This document shows positions 1 to 8,969 of a stretch of 64,000 bases of DNA, piece after piece (positions within the stretch are counted from its first letter, which is position 1; each line of letters begins with the position of its first letter). Location: the NCBI GenBank assembly GCA_041397775.1, contig JAWKWB010000005.1:474994-538993 (forward strand), given 5' to 3'. The translations under genes and the position numbers were made by a program. Origin of the DNA: Ga0077555 sp041397775 (GTDB lineage Bacteria; Pseudomonadota; Alphaproteobacteria; Rhizobiales; Hyphomicrobiaceae). The notes below the pieces were generated by a model. That model had not been told where the DNA came from and searched no databases. It was given only the letters and a program-made list of their open reading frames with translations.

Positions 1-2
1 TC

Positions 3-335
3 GAAATGTGGAACCGGCGCATGGAGCTGGGGCTCCTCTTCCACGTCGCCCAGGCCTTCCGCCACACGCACCCCGCCATGGCCCACCTGGAGGTGCCGCA
101 GGTGAAGGAATGGGGCGAGGCCAACAAGGACAAGGCCCGCGAATTGTTGCAGGTGCTCGACGACCAGCTCGCCGGCAATGCCTTCGTGGCCGGACAGGAC
201 TACTCGGTAGCCGACATCACGGCGATGGTGGCCCTCGACTTCATGCGCCCCGCCCGTATCGAGCGGCCGGCCGGCCTCGCCAACGTCGAGCGCTGGTATG
301 GCGAGGTATCCCAACGTCCCTCCGCCAAGGCGTGA
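3..335 (+). CDS. Glutathione S-transferase, C-terminal part (truncated by window edge)
   Basis: The frame is already open at the left edge, so only about the last 110 residues are present. They match the all-helical C-terminal domain of cytosolic glutathione S-transferases. The segment with FVAGQDYSVADITAMVALDF near residues 60-80 is the conserved GST N-capping-box/hydrophobic-staple region, and the protein ends with the usual NVERWYGEVSQRP-type helix. The thioredoxin-fold, glutathione-binding half must lie upstream of the window. Substrate cannot be told. The next gene starts 28 bp downstream on the same strand. Confidence 0.85.
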   Translation, partial: EMWNRRMELGLLFHVAQAFRHTHPAMAHLEVPQVKEWGEANKDKARELLQVLDDQLAGNAFVAGQDYSVADITAMVALDFMRPARIERPAGLANVERWYGEVSQRPSAKA

Positions 336-363
336 CGTACCCCAAGCGCAACGGAGCCGTGCC

Positions 364-1113
364 ATGAAATTGACCGTTCTGGGGTGTGGTGACGCCTTCG
401 GTTCCGGCGGACGGCTGCAGACCTGCTACCACGTCGACTGCGGCGATCACCGCTTCCTGATCGACTGCGGCGCCACCTCGATCATCGGACTGAACCGGCA
501 GGGTCTCGATCCCAATGCGATCGGCACGATCTTCATCTCCCATCTGCATGGAGATCATTTCGCCGGCCTCGTCTGGTGGCTGCTGCATTCCCAGCACGTC
601 GCCAAGCGCACCCTGCCCCTGCACATCGTCGGACCCGTCGGCATCGAAGCCCGCTTCAAGGCTGCCGCCGAAGCCCTGTTCCCAGGCTCTACCGGCGTCC
701 CCCTGCGCTTCGCCATGACCTTCGGGGAATTCGAGGACGGCCGCAAGACCACGGTCGGCCCCATCGCGGTCACCCCCTTCGAGGTGCGCCATCCCTCCGG
801 CGCCCCCCCTTACGCCTTGCGCTTCGAGATCGCGGGCAAGACGCTCTCCTTCACCGGCGACACGGAATGGGTGGACAACGTCGTGCCGGCCGGCAAGGAC
901 GCCGATCTCTACATCATGGAGTGCTATGCTCCCGATGGCCCGGTCCGCTACCACATGTCCTGGAAGACGATCTCGGAGAACCTGCCGCGGATCGGCGCCA
1001 GGCGCGTGATGCTGACCCACATGAACGCCTCGATGCTGGCCGTGCGCGAACGCAGCATCGCCGAGTATCCCAATGTGCTATTGGCCGAGGATGGCCTCGT
1101 CGTCGAAATCTGA
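364..1113 (+). CDS. MBL-fold metallo-hydrolase
   Basis: A 249-residue protein of the metallo-beta-lactamase fold, close in length and layout to RNase Z/phosphodiesterase-like hydrolases. The metal motif HLHGDH lies near residues 61-66, after the typical strand ending in FIDCGA-like sequence; further metal ligands are expected at the His of the FEVRHPSG stretch, the Asp of SFTGDTEW and the His of MLTHMN. I chose the ATG at 364, which begins with MKLTVLGCGD, the normal family N-terminus, over an upstream in-frame codon at 298 that would overlap the GST gene. The stop overlaps the start of the next gene by 23 bp, suggesting translational coupling. The true substrate is unknown. Confidence 0.85.
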   Translation: MKLTVLGCGDAFGSGGRLQTCYHVDCGDHRFLIDCGATSIIGLNRQGLDPNAIGTIFISHLHGDHFAGLVWWLLHSQHVAKRTLPLHIVGPVGIEARFKAAAEALFPGSTGVPLRFAMTFGEFEDGRKTTVGPIAVTPFEVRHPSGAPPYALRFEIAGKTLSFTGDTEWVDNVVPAGKDADLYIMECYAPDGPVRYHMSWKTISENLPRIGARRVMLTHMNASMLAVRERSIAEYPNVLLAEDGLVVEI

Positions 1114-1774
1114 CCCGCGCGAACGCACGAGGCGCAGCCTGGAGGCGCTGCTTGCCCAGGTGCGCGCCTGTCGCATCTGCCGGGACCAGCCCAAGGGCAA
1201 GCCGCTGCCCCACGAGCCCCGCCCCGTGCTGAGGGGCTCCGCCACGGCCCGCCTCGCCATCGCGGGGCAGGCGCCCGGCACGCGCGTGCACAAGTCGGGC
1301 ACACCGTTCACCGACCCGTCCGGCGACCGCTTGCGTGCCTGGATGGGCGTGACCAGCGAAGAGTTCTACGACGAGAGCCGCATCGCGATCCTGCCGATGG
1401 GCTTCTGTTTTCCCGGGCTCGATGCCAAGGGCGGCGACCTGCCGCCGAGGCCCGAATGCGCCCCCGCCTGGCGCCGCAAGGTTCTGGCCGGCATGCCCGA
1501 TATCGAGGTCGTCCTCGCGGTCGGCCAGTACGCACATTGGTGGCACCTCCCGGGCCCCCGGATGCCGGTGACGCAGACCGTCCGGCGCTTCTCCGAGTTG
1601 CTGGCACAGCCCATCGACGCGGACCGCCCACTGTGCCTGCCCCTGCCCCATCCCTCCTGGCGCAACAACGCCTGGATCAAGGCCAATCCCTGGTTCGCAG
1701 CCGACGTGCTCCCGGCCCTGCAACGCATCGTCAGGGATCTCATCACCGGTCCAGAGAAAAATTATTCGCGGTGA
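1091..1774 (+). CDS. Uracil-DNA glycosylase superfamily protein
   Basis: A 227-residue protein of the uracil-DNA glycosylase superfamily (COG1573-like). It has a CRIC pair near the N-terminus, motif A as GQAPGTRVHKSGTPF around residues 58-72, a GFCFPG...ECAPAW stretch typical of this branch, and a C-terminal LPHPSWRNN motif. It is expected to remove uracil or a damaged base from DNA, but this branch is poorly characterised and activity is inferred. The ATG at 1091 was taken; one at 1073 is also possible. It overlaps the metallo-hydrolase gene. A second, different member of the superfamily lies at 51388. Confidence 0.8.
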   Translation: MASSSKSDPRERTRRSLEALLAQVRACRICRDQPKGKPLPHEPRPVLRGSATARLAIAGQAPGTRVHKSGTPFTDPSGDRLRAWMGVTSEEFYDESRIAILPMGFCFPGLDAKGGDLPPRPECAPAWRRKVLAGMPDIEVVLAVGQYAHWWHLPGPRMPVTQTVRRFSELLAQPIDADRPLCLPLPHPSWRNNAWIKANPWFAADVLPALQRIVRDLITGPEKNYSR

Positions 1775-1842
1775 ACTCTTGCGTGGCCCCGTTTTTCCTC
1801 CTACCCCCTATGGAAGAACGAAGTGGATGGAAAATTAATCCA

Positions 1843-2319
1843 ATGTTCGATGTCACGGACATCAAGATCCTCGATCTCCTGCAGCGCGACGCATCGCTGT
1901 CCGTCGCCGAGATCGGCAAGCAGGTCGGCCTGTCGACGACGCCCTGCTGGCGGCGCATCCAGCGCCTGGAGGAACAGGGCGTCATCAAGCAGCGCGTGGC
2001 GATCCTCGACCCCGCCAAGGTGAATGCGGGCGTCACCGTCTTCGTATCGATCGTCACCGCCGAGCACAACATCGACTGGCTGGAGCAATTCCGCGCTGCC
2101 GTGGCAGATCTGCCCGAGGTCGTCGAGCTCTATCGCATGTCCGGCGACATCGACTACCTCATGCGCGTGGTCGTTCCCGACATCGCCGCCTACGATGCCT
2201 TCTACAAGAAGCTCATCGAACGCGTGGCCATCGCCAAGGTCTCCTCGGCCTTTGCCATGGAGCAGATGAAATCGACGACGGCGCTGCCGCTCGCCTACGC
2301 GCGCAAGACAACGGACTGA
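1843..2319 (+). CDS. Lrp/AsnC family transcriptional regulator
   Basis: A 158-residue Lrp/AsnC regulator. The N-terminal winged helix-turn-helix covers about residues 1-60, with ILDLLQRDASLSVAEIGKQV and the recognition-helix stretch STTPCWRRIQRLE. The rest is the RAM/AsnC ligand-binding domain, with the SGDIDYLMRVVVPD motif near residue 100. The start at 1843 has a purine-rich GGATGGA upstream and gives the usual family length; an ATG at 1810 would add 11 residues without a ribosome site. The roughly 70 bp before it are AT-rich for this genome and probably hold the promoter. The gene and the GNAT gene behind it are 20 bp apart. The ligand and target genes are unknown. Confidence 0.9.
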   Translation: MFDVTDIKILDLLQRDASLSVAEIGKQVGLSTTPCWRRIQRLEEQGVIKQRVAILDPAKVNAGVTVFVSIVTAEHNIDWLEQFRAAVADLPEVVELYRMSGDIDYLMRVVVPDIAAYDAFYKKLIERVAIAKVSSAFAMEQMKSTTALPLAYARKTTD

Positions 2320-2339
2320 TCGGTTCCGCCTCGGGAGAC

Positions 2340-3095
2340 ATGCAGCCCATGCCTGGCAACGACACGGTCATCGCGCTGGAGGAAAGCGCCTTCAACGCCT
2401 GGCCCGCGCTCGATACCATCGTGCTGGACGGCTGGATCGTCCGGCTGGCCGGCGGCTACACCAAGCGCGCCAACTCCGTGAATGCGCTGTGCCCGCGCGC
2501 GCCCGCCCGCGATATCGTTCCTGCCGCAGCACGCATTTTCGCGCGCGAGGGCCTGCCCCTGGTCTTCCGGCTGAGCCCGCTCGCCGACGCCGAGGCCGAC
2601 GCCGACCTTGCCCGGTTGGGCTTCGCGCACCTGGACGAGACGATCGTCATGACGAAGCCGCTTGCCGACGCGCCGCCCCCCGATCCGGACGTGCAGCTCG
2701 ACCAGGGCCCATCGCCCGCCTGGCTCGACGCGCATGCCGACGCGAATGCGGTTCCCGATGGCCGGCGCATCCTGCACGAACGGCTCTTGGGCGCCATCCG
2801 CCTGCCCATGGCCTGCGCGACGCTGGCGAACGGCGGCATCCCGGTCGCGTGGGGTCTGGGCGTTGCGTGCAATGCCAATGTCGGCCTCTTCGATATCGTC
2901 ACGGCGCCGGACGCCCGCAGGCAGGGCGCCGGGCGCCGCCTCGTGGGCTCGCTCATGGCCTGGGGCAGGTCCCAAGGCGCAACCCACGCCTTCCTGCAGG
3001 TCGTCGCCGCCAATGCACCGGCCATCGCCTTGTACGAAAAGCTCGGCTTCCGCGCGGCCTATCGCTACCATTACCGCATGGCGCCGAGCGCGTGA
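2340..3095 (+). CDS. GNAT family N-acetyltransferase
   Basis: A 251-residue acetyltransferase with one clear GNAT domain in the C-terminal half. The acetyl-CoA loop is seen as DARRQGAGRRLVGSLMAWG near residues 180-198, followed by FLQVVAANAPAIALYEKLGF, the classic motif B. The N-terminal 110 residues resemble the degenerate GNAT half of double-domain enzymes. The start ATG has GGGAGAC just upstream. It probably shares a transcript with the Lrp regulator in front of it, which might mean an amino-acid-like substrate, but this is inference. Confidence 0.85.
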   Translation: MQPMPGNDTVIALEESAFNAWPALDTIVLDGWIVRLAGGYTKRANSVNALCPRAPARDIVPAAARIFAREGLPLVFRLSPLADAEADADLARLGFAHLDETIVMTKPLADAPPPDPDVQLDQGPSPAWLDAHADANAVPDGRRILHERLLGAIRLPMACATLANGGIPVAWGLGVACNANVGLFDIVTAPDARRQGAGRRLVGSLMAWGRSQGATHAFLQVVAANAPAIALYEKLGFRAAYRYHYRMAPSA

Positions 3096-3135
3096 GCGTC
3101 GATCGGCCCCGCAACTGCCAGGGAGGCCTCGTCGA

Positions 3136-3714
3136 ATGAGCATCGCAGATCCCAACCGGACCATCTTGACCGGGGAAAACCCGTTCATCCGCCTGAGCAC
3201 GAAGGACGGCGACCCCAATTCCACCGACGCCAGCTTCTGGCGCATCGTCTTCTGCCCGGCCGGCCCCGGCCATGTCCTCTATCTCAAGAGCGAGCTGACC
3301 GAGGGCAAATGGCTGATCTACTCCGACAACATCGCCATGGCGCGCTGGCTGCAGTCGACCGTGCAGGGCATGCTCAATCCCGAACTCGCCGATACGTCGA
3401 TCCCCTGCATCGACGCCGAGTTCTCCAGGAACGGCGATCCCCGCTACTTCTGGACGGAGCGCATCCTTTCCAATGAGGACGAGATTTCCCTCACCTGGTA
3501 CGACATCGGCGATCCGCTGATGCTGCATACGCAGCCCAATCAGGTGCCGGGCCGCCGGTACGGGCTCAACACCATCCTCATCCCCGCGCTCGGCACCCGC
3601 CTCGTACGCAACGGTGAGCAGGCTGCCGGTCAGGCCTGGCCCCGCGAGCGCGAAGGCCGCCCGTTCTCCACCTCGGCCCTCGCCTTCTCCGAAAGCTGGA
3701 CCGAACCGCGCTGA
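3136..3714 (+). CDS. Conserved hypothetical protein
   Basis: A 192-residue soluble protein that I do not recognise. It has no signal peptide or membrane segment. It contains many aromatic residues (FWRIVF, YFWTERI, LTWYDIGD) and looks like a compact beta-rich fold. The ATG at 3136 follows a GGGAGG sequence about 9 bp upstream, which decides the start over longer in-frame extensions that run into the GNAT gene. The codon pattern matches its neighbours, and it lies 40 bp behind the GNAT gene on the same strand. No function can be assigned. Confidence 0.7.
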   Translation: MSIADPNRTILTGENPFIRLSTKDGDPNSTDASFWRIVFCPAGPGHVLYLKSELTEGKWLIYSDNIAMARWLQSTVQGMLNPELADTSIPCIDAEFSRNGDPRYFWTERILSNEDEISLTWYDIGDPLMLHTQPNQVPGRRYGLNTILIPALGTRLVRNGEQAAGQAWPREREGRPFSTSALAFSESWTEPR

Positions 3715-3736
3715 CCCGGCGCGGCAGGCACGAACA

Positions 3737-3757
3737 ATGGACGCCTCAGGCGTCCAT
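3737..3757. terminator. Hairpin at convergent gene ends
   Basis: A perfect 9-bp inverted repeat (ATGGACGCC / GGCGTCCAT) with a 3-base loop lies between two convergent genes. The loop is exactly the stop codon of the minus-strand epimerase gene, so the left arm is just past the stop and the right arm encodes its last codons. There is no T-tract on either side, so it would be a weak or Rho-assisted terminator, or an mRNA-end stabiliser. Confidence 0.4.
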
Positions 3758-4720
3758 CCACTTGCGCAGGCGCGCGATCCCGTCGGCGATGCCGACCTGC
3801 GGCGACCACCCCAGTTCCTCGAGCGCCTTCGCATTGGAGATGCGAAGATCGTGATGCGCCGTCGAGCGCGCATCACGGTTGTCGGACACGAATTCCGGCC
3901 GCAGGTCGGAACCGAACTCCGCCAGGACGAGATCGACGACCTGCTTCACGGACGTGGCCTGCCCCGTCGACAGGTTGTAGCTCTCGCCGCTGCGTCCCCT
4001 GGCCATCGCCAGCATCATGCCGCGCGCTGCATCGCTCGCATGGATGTAGTCGTGCGCCTCCTCGCCGCTGTCGCGGATCTGCGGGGCCTTGCCCGACTTC
4101 ACATTCTGCATGGCCTCGAGGATGTAGAGCGCGTTGACGCCGCGGCTGTGCTGGTTCTCTCCGTAGACCGTGGAGAAGCGCACGCTGCAGAACGCGACGC
4201 CATACTTCTGCGCATAGAGCCGCCCCAGATGCTCGCCCATCAGCTTCGACGCCGCGTATGTGCCATAGGCAGGCGACACACCGGCCGATCCCAGCGCCGT
4301 CGTCTCGTCGACGGGATCGTGGACGTTCGTTCCATAGACGGCGATCGATGCCGCCAGGACGACCTTCTTGCCGCCCAGCAGGCGCGCAGCCTCCAGCGTG
4401 TTCACGGTGCCCATGACGTTGACCTCGGCGCCCAGTGCCGGCGCCTGCGACAGTGGCAGCGTCAGGAACGCGGCGAGCAGGAACACGCCGTCGGCGTCCT
4501 GCATCGCCTCGATCACCTGATTGAGGCGCAACACGTCGCCCTTCACCACGCGCACCTGCGGATGGCGGCTCAACGCCGCGACGATCCCCGGATCACCCAG
4601 GCTGTAGTTGTCGAAGAGAACGACCTCACTGGCGCCATTCTCGACGAGCGCTTGCGTCAGATGGCTGCCGATGAGACTGGCGCCGCCGATGATCAGGTAC
4701 TTTTTTCCGGTTACGGCCAT
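3746..4720 (-). CDS. NAD-dependent epimerase/dehydratase (extended SDR)
   Basis: A 324-residue extended short-chain dehydrogenase/reductase of the nucleotide-sugar epimerase type. The nucleotide-binding loop is GGASLIGSHL at residues 13-22, the active-site tyrosine and lysine are in YGTYAASKLMGEH near residue 155, and the C-terminal half has the SVRFSTVYGENQ and HDYIHASDAARG motifs of UDP-glucose/GlcNAc 4-epimerase relatives. The expected reaction is epimerisation or dehydration of a nucleotide sugar. It lies near the nucleotide-sugar genes at 5995-10119 but on the opposite strand. The exact sugar is unknown. Confidence 0.85.
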   Translation of the reverse strand: MAVTGKKYLIIGGASLIGSHLTQALVENGASEVVLFDNYSLGDPGIVAALSRHPQVRVVKGDVLRLNQVIEAMQDADGVFLLAAFLTLPLSQAPALGAEVNVMGTVNTLEAARLLGGKKVVLAASIAVYGTNVHDPVDETTALGSAGVSPAYGTYAASKLMGEHLGRLYAQKYGVAFCSVRFSTVYGENQHSRGVNALYILEAMQNVKSGKAPQIRDSGEEAHDYIHASDAARGMMLAMARGRSGESYNLSTGQATSVKQVVDLVLAEFGSDLRPEFVSDNRDARSTAHHDLRISNAKALEELGWSPQVGIADGIARLRKWMDA

Positions 4721-4793
4721 GCCGCGCGCTCCCCGTTACCGCCAGCGCCATCGGCGCGTGCCGAGCCTTCGACACCGCCGATGGCCCGCAGGC

Positions 4794-5687
4794 TCACTTC
4801 GTCTCGTCGGCCTTCTGGTTGTTGAGGCGCGCCAGCAGGCTGCAGGTATCCCAGCGCCCGCCGCCGAGCCGCTGCACCTCGGAGTAGAACTGGTCGACCA
4901 GCGCCGACATGGGCAGGTGCGCACCGTTCTTGCGCGACTCGTCGATGGCGATGGCCAGATCCTTGCGCATCCAGTTGACGGCGAAGCCGAAGTCGTACTT
5001 GCCCTCCATCATCGCCTTCCAGCGGTTGTCCATCTGCCACGATCCCGCCGCCCCCTTGGAAATCGTATCGATCACCATGGGGATGTCGAGGCCCGCCTTC
5101 TGCGCGAAGTGGACGCCCTCGGCCAGACCCTGCACCACACCGGCGATGCAGATCTGGTTGACCATCTTCGTGAGCTGGCCCGAACCCGCAGGGCCGATCA
5201 GATTGACCGCACGGGCGTAGGCGGAGATCACGGGTTTCGCACGGTCGAAAACCGCCTGCTCGCCGCCGCACATCACCGTCAGAACGCCGTTCTCGGCACC
5301 GGCCTGCCCGCCCGAAACCGGAGCGTCGATGAAGTCGAAGCCCTTTTCCTTCGCGGCAGAGTAAAGCTCGCGCGCCACGTTCGCCGAGGCCGTGGTGTTG
5401 TCGATGAAGATCGCACCCTTGCCGACCGTTTCGAAGGCGCCGTCCTTGGCCGTGGTCACCGAACGCAGGTCGTCGTCGTTGCCCACGCAGCAGAACACGT
5501 AGTCGGCACCTTTGGCCGCTTCCGCAGGGGTTGCGGCGGCCCGGCCGGCCCCGTAGGCCTTGACCCACGCATCTGCCTTCGCCGACGTCCGGTTGTAGAC
5601 GGTGAGTTCATGCCCGCCCTTCTTCAAGAGGTGCCCGGCCATCGGATACCCCATCACACCCAAGCCGATGAATGCCACTTTCGCCAT
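4794..5687 (-). CDS. NAD(P)-dependent beta-hydroxyacid dehydrogenase (3-hydroxyisobutyrate dehydrogenase family)
   Basis: A 297-residue member of the 3-hydroxyisobutyrate/tartronate-semialdehyde reductase family. It starts with the Rossmann motif FIGLGVMGYPMAGHL, has the substrate motif DAPVSGGQAGA near residue 120, the catalytic lysine in GQLTKMVNQ near residue 170, and the long C-terminal helical domain. The ATG at 5687 is preceded by AGGGAGACG, a good ribosome site, and yields the standard family length. It lies 73 bp upstream of the epimerase gene on the same strand. Whether it acts in valine degradation, glyoxylate metabolism or on another semialdehyde cannot be told. Confidence 0.85.
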   Translation of the reverse strand: MAKVAFIGLGVMGYPMAGHLLKKGGHELTVYNRTSAKADAWVKAYGAGRAAATPAEAAKGADYVFCCVGNDDDLRSVTTAKDGAFETVGKGAIFIDNTTASANVARELYSAAKEKGFDFIDAPVSGGQAGAENGVLTVMCGGEQAVFDRAKPVISAYARAVNLIGPAGSGQLTKMVNQICIAGVVQGLAEGVHFAQKAGLDIPMVIDTISKGAAGSWQMDNRWKAMMEGKYDFGFAVNWMRKDLAIAIDESRKNGAHLPMSALVDQFYSEVQRLGGGRWDTCSLLARLNNQKADETK

Positions 5688-5994
5688 GGAACGTCTCCCT
5701 TCGCTTTCCCTGGCAGCCGTTCTACTGGAACGCCCGCGCATTGTCAGGTGCGCTGCCAAGGCAGCACCCGCCGCAACAATCCGGTGACAAAATCCGCACC
5801 GTATTGAAATCGCCTGTCGCCGGTGGTTTATGCTCCCCCAGCCGCAGCGCCCGCCGACCGGCAGCGTACGGCGCGATGTCGATTGTTCTACCGATCAAAG
5901 CGATAGACACATTGCTTTATTCGAAGGGCCACGCTCCCGTGCCCAAGCCGTACTATCGGACACCGGGCGTGACATCACGAAAGACAGGAAGCCG
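5688..5994. other. Divergent intergenic region with probable promoters
   Basis: 307 bp without a gene between the divergent dehydrogenase and nucleotide-sugar dehydrogenase genes. A plausible plus-strand promoter is TTGAAA (5804-5809) with TATGCT near 5829. An imperfect hairpin (GGTG..CTGCC / GGCAGCACC) lies around 5747-5768, nested within a TTGTCA / TGACAA pair. I see no coding potential and no recognised operator. Confidence 0.4.
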
Positions 5995-7353
5995 ATGACC
6001 ACGATGCGCGCAACCGACAACGAGCCCAAGCCGGCGACACCCGCGTCCTCGGCCAGCGAGGTCGTGCCCACGCCCGTGGTCGCCATCGACAAGCTGAAGA
6101 TCGCCGTGATCGGGCTCGGCTACGTCGGCCTGCCGCTCGCCGCCTATCTGGGGCGGCATTTCCCCGTCGTCGGCTTCGATATCAATGCCGCCCGCGTGGA
6201 GGAACTGCGTCGCGGCATCGACCGCACGCGCGAACTCAACGAAGACGAGCTGCAGCTCGCCAGCAAGCTCGAGTACTCCTGCAACCTCGCAGAGCTCGAA
6301 GGCTGCAATTTCTTCATCGTCACCGTGCCCACGCCCGTCGACGAGGCACGCCGCCCCGACATGACGCCGCTGCAGAAGGCCAGCGAGACCATCGGTCGCG
6401 TCGTCCCCAAGGGGGGCGTCGTCGTCTACGAATCGACCGTCTACCCGGGCGCCACGGAAGAAATCTGCGTCCCGATCATCGAGAAGGTGTCCGGCCTTCG
6501 CTACAACGTCGATTTCTATGCGGGCTACAGCCCCGAGCGCATCAATCCGGCCGACCCGGATCATCGCCTGCCTTCGATCAAGAAGATCACCTCGGGCTCG
6601 ACGCCGGAGGCCGCCGACCTCGTCGACGCCGTCTATCGCAGCGTCGTCAGCGCCGGCACGCACAAGGTCACCTCGTTGCGCGTGGCGGAAGCCGCCAAGG
6701 TCATCGAGAACGTCCAGCGCGACGTCAACATCGCGCTCTTCAACGAACTCGCCCTGCTGTTCAAGCGCATGGGCGTGGAATCGCGCGAGGTCTTCGAGGC
6801 AGCCGGCACGAAGTGGAATTTCCATAATTATCAGCCGGGCCTCGTGGGCGGCCACTGCATCGGCGTCGACCCCTATTACCTCACGCACAAGGCGCAGGCC
6901 CTCGGCTTCCATCCCGAGATGATCCTCGCCGGTCGCCGCATCAACGACGGCATGGCGAGCTACGTCGCCCAGGACATCATCAAGGCGATGCTGCAACGGC
7001 GCCTGCGTGTCGACGGCGCGCGCATCCTCGTCATCGGCTTCACGTTCAAGGGCAACTGTCCCGACATCCGCAACACCAAGGTCGCCGACCTCGTCTTCGA
7101 GCTGAAGGCATTCGGCCACAACGTCACGGTCTACGACCCGCTGGCCCTGCACGACGAGGTCGAGCACGAGTACGGCCTCAAGCTGGCCCAGGACATCCCC
7201 TCGGGTCCCTTCGATGCCGTCGTCCTGGCCGTGCGTCACGATGTGATCGCCGATCGCCCACCGGAGTTCTTCCGCGAGATGCTCGCTCCCGGCGGCCTCC
7301 TCTACGACATGAAGAGCGTGCTGCCCGTGGGGGCGAGCGACGTCAGGCTCTGA
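5995..7353 (+). CDS. tviB: UDP-N-acetylhexosamine 6-dehydrogenase (TviB/WbpO-like)
   Basis: A 452-residue nucleotide-sugar dehydrogenase that oxidises C6 of a UDP-N-acetylhexosamine to the uronic acid with NAD. It has the Rossmann motif VIGLGYVGLPLA near residue 38, the YSPERINPADPDHR motif, the NVQRDVNIALFNE helix, and the catalytic Cys in GLVGGHCIGVDPYYL near residue 285. Sequence features resemble TviB/WbpO more than UDP-glucose dehydrogenase. About 30 extra N-terminal residues, rich in Pro/Ala/Thr, precede the core. It leads a run of four genes that match the UDP-2,3-diacetamido-uronic acid pathway. GlcNAc versus GalNAc specificity cannot be read from the sequence. Confidence 0.88.
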   Translation: MTTMRATDNEPKPATPASSASEVVPTPVVAIDKLKIAVIGLGYVGLPLAAYLGRHFPVVGFDINAARVEELRRGIDRTRELNEDELQLASKLEYSCNLAELEGCNFFIVTVPTPVDEARRPDMTPLQKASETIGRVVPKGGVVVYESTVYPGATEEICVPIIEKVSGLRYNVDFYAGYSPERINPADPDHRLPSIKKITSGSTPEAADLVDAVYRSVVSAGTHKVTSLRVAEAAKVIENVQRDVNIALFNELALLFKRMGVESREVFEAAGTKWNFHNYQPGLVGGHCIGVDPYYLTHKAQALGFHPEMILAGRRINDGMASYVAQDIIKAMLQRRLRVDGARILVIGFTFKGNCPDIRNTKVADLVFELKAFGHNVTVYDPLALHDEVEHEYGLKLAQDIPSGPFDAVVLAVRHDVIADRPPEFFREMLAPGGLLYDMKSVLPVGASDVRL

Positions 7354-7414
7354 AGATCGACGGTTCCAGGACATTGGCCAGCCCGGCGACGGACGCCTGC
7401 AGGAGAGAGACGGC

Positions 7415-8404
7415 ATGACAGGGGCTTCACAAGGCAAGCGGTTCGCGCTGATCGGTGTCGCGGGCTACATCGCGCGGCGCCATCTCGATGCCATCCGCGA
7501 CGTGGGCGGCGATCTCGTCGCCGCCTTCGACGTTTCCGATAGCGTCGGCCAGATGGATGCCTCGTTTCCCCAGGCCCGCTTCTTCACGCACTTCGAGCAG
7601 TTCGACGCCTACGTGCAGACCCTGCGCCGGCGCGGCACGCCCGTCGACTACGTCTCCGTCTGCTCGCCGAATTTCATGCACCGTTCGCACGCCGAGTTCG
7701 CACTGCGCTCCGGCGCCGACTGCATCTGCGAGAAACCCCTGGTGCTCGATCCCGGCGACATCGATGCCCTGGAGGATCTCGAGAAGGAGACCGGCCGCCG
7801 CGTCAACACGATCCTGCAGCTCAGGCTCAACCCGGCCAATATCGCGCTGCGCGAAGAGTTCGCACGCCCCACCGCCAAGAAGCACGAGGTCGACCTCACC
7901 TACATCACCGCGCGCGGCCAGTGGTACTACGAGTCCTGGAAGGGCGACGTGCGCCGCTCCGGCGGCATCGCCACCAACATCGGCGTGCACTTCTTCGATC
8001 TGTTGAGCTTCCTGTTCGGCGCCACCGAACGCAACGTCGTGCACCACCGCGCCATGGACTGCGCGGCGGGCTATCTCGAGCTGGAGCGCGCCCGCGTCCG
8101 CTGGTTCCTCTCCATCAACGCCCGCGACCTGCCGAGCGACCCCGAGGATCGCAGCGCCTGCCGCCGCATCGTGATGGGCGACCGCGTCTGCAATCTGTCC
8201 GGCGACTTCCGCGAGTTGCATACACGCAGCTACCAGGAAGTGCTGGCCGGTCGCGGCTTCCCGATGTCGACGGTACGGCCGTCCATCGCCACGGTCGCCG
8301 ATCTGCGCAACGCCCCCGTCCAGCTCGACCAGGGCCAAGTGCACCCCTTCCTCGAACAGGTCCTCAACGACAAGAACAGGTATCGCGATGGCTTCCCGGT
8401 TTGA
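7415..8404 (+). CDS. wbpB: Gfo/Idh/MocA oxidoreductase (WbpB-like UDP-HexNAcA 3-dehydrogenase)
   Basis: A 329-residue Gfo/Idh/MocA-family dehydrogenase. The N-terminal Rossmann segment is ALIGVAGYIARRHLDAIRD, close to the WbpB/WlbA pattern. CICEKPLVLDPGDID near residues 100-115 holds the family's EKP catalytic lysine, and SGGIATNIGVHFFDLL is the substrate-side motif with His. WbpB oxidises C3 of UDP-GlcNAcA to a 3-keto sugar, which the aminotransferase then uses. It lies 61 bp behind the 6-dehydrogenase and overlaps the acetyltransferase gene by 17 bp, so the set is almost certainly one operon. Confidence 0.87.
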   Translation: MTGASQGKRFALIGVAGYIARRHLDAIRDVGGDLVAAFDVSDSVGQMDASFPQARFFTHFEQFDAYVQTLRRRGTPVDYVSVCSPNFMHRSHAEFALRSGADCICEKPLVLDPGDIDALEDLEKETGRRVNTILQLRLNPANIALREEFARPTAKKHEVDLTYITARGQWYYESWKGDVRRSGGIATNIGVHFFDLLSFLFGATERNVVHHRAMDCAAGYLELERARVRWFLSINARDLPSDPEDRSACRRIVMGDRVCNLSGDFRELHTRSYQEVLAGRGFPMSTVRPSIATVADLRNAPVQLDQGQVHPFLEQVLNDKNRYRDGFPV

Positions 8405-8969
8405 AGGCGTCTTCATCCACGAGAGCTCGTACGTCGACGACCCCTGCGTCATCGGCGCGGGGACGAAGATCTGGCACTTCTGCCATGTCCTCAAGGATTG
8501 CGAGATCGGTGAGGGCTGCTCGATCGGCCAGAACGTGATGATCGGTCCCGACGTCAAGGTCGGCGACCGCTGCAAGATCCAGAACAACGTCAGCCTCTAC
8601 AAAGGCGTCGAGCTGGAAGACGGCGTGTTCTGCGGGCCCAGCTGCGTCTTCACCAACGTCAACAATCCCCGCGCCGAGGTCGAGCGCAAGAACGAGTTCC
8701 GCAAGACGCTGGTGCGTCGCGGCGCCTCGATCGGGGCCAACGCCACCATCGTGTGCGGGCACACGCTGGGGGCCTATTGTTTCATCGCGGCTGGCGCCGT
8801 GGTCACGGGCGACGTGCCCGAATATGCCCTCATGGCCGGCGTCCCGGCAAAGCGCATCGGCTGGATGAGCGCTGCCGGCGTGCGTCTCGGCTCCGATCTC
8901 GTGTGCCCGATCGATGGAACCCGCTACAGGGAGACAGATGATGGCCGTCTCGAACGCATTGGCGCGTGA
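8388..8969 (+). CDS. wbpD: Sugar N-acetyltransferase, left-handed beta-helix (WbpD-like)
   Basis: A 193-residue acyltransferase with hexapeptide repeats running from about residue 20 to 150 (for example IGAGTKIWHFCHV, IGEGCSIGQNVMIG, VKVGDRCKIQNNVSLYKG), as in WbpD/WlbB. These enzymes acetylate the 3-amino group of UDP-2-acetamido-3-amino-uronic acid. The protein ends with the usual AGVPAKRIGWMS turn and a short tail with two cysteine-containing segments. It overlaps the genes on both sides (17 bp before, 32 bp after), which signals coupled translation within the sugar operon. Confidence 0.88.
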   Translation: MASRFEGVFIHESSYVDDPCVIGAGTKIWHFCHVLKDCEIGEGCSIGQNVMIGPDVKVGDRCKIQNNVSLYKGVELEDGVFCGPSCVFTNVNNPRAEVERKNEFRKTLVRRGASIGANATIVCGHTLGAYCFIAAGAVVTGDVPEYALMAGVPAKRIGWMSAAGVRLGSDLVCPIDGTRYRETDDGRLERIGA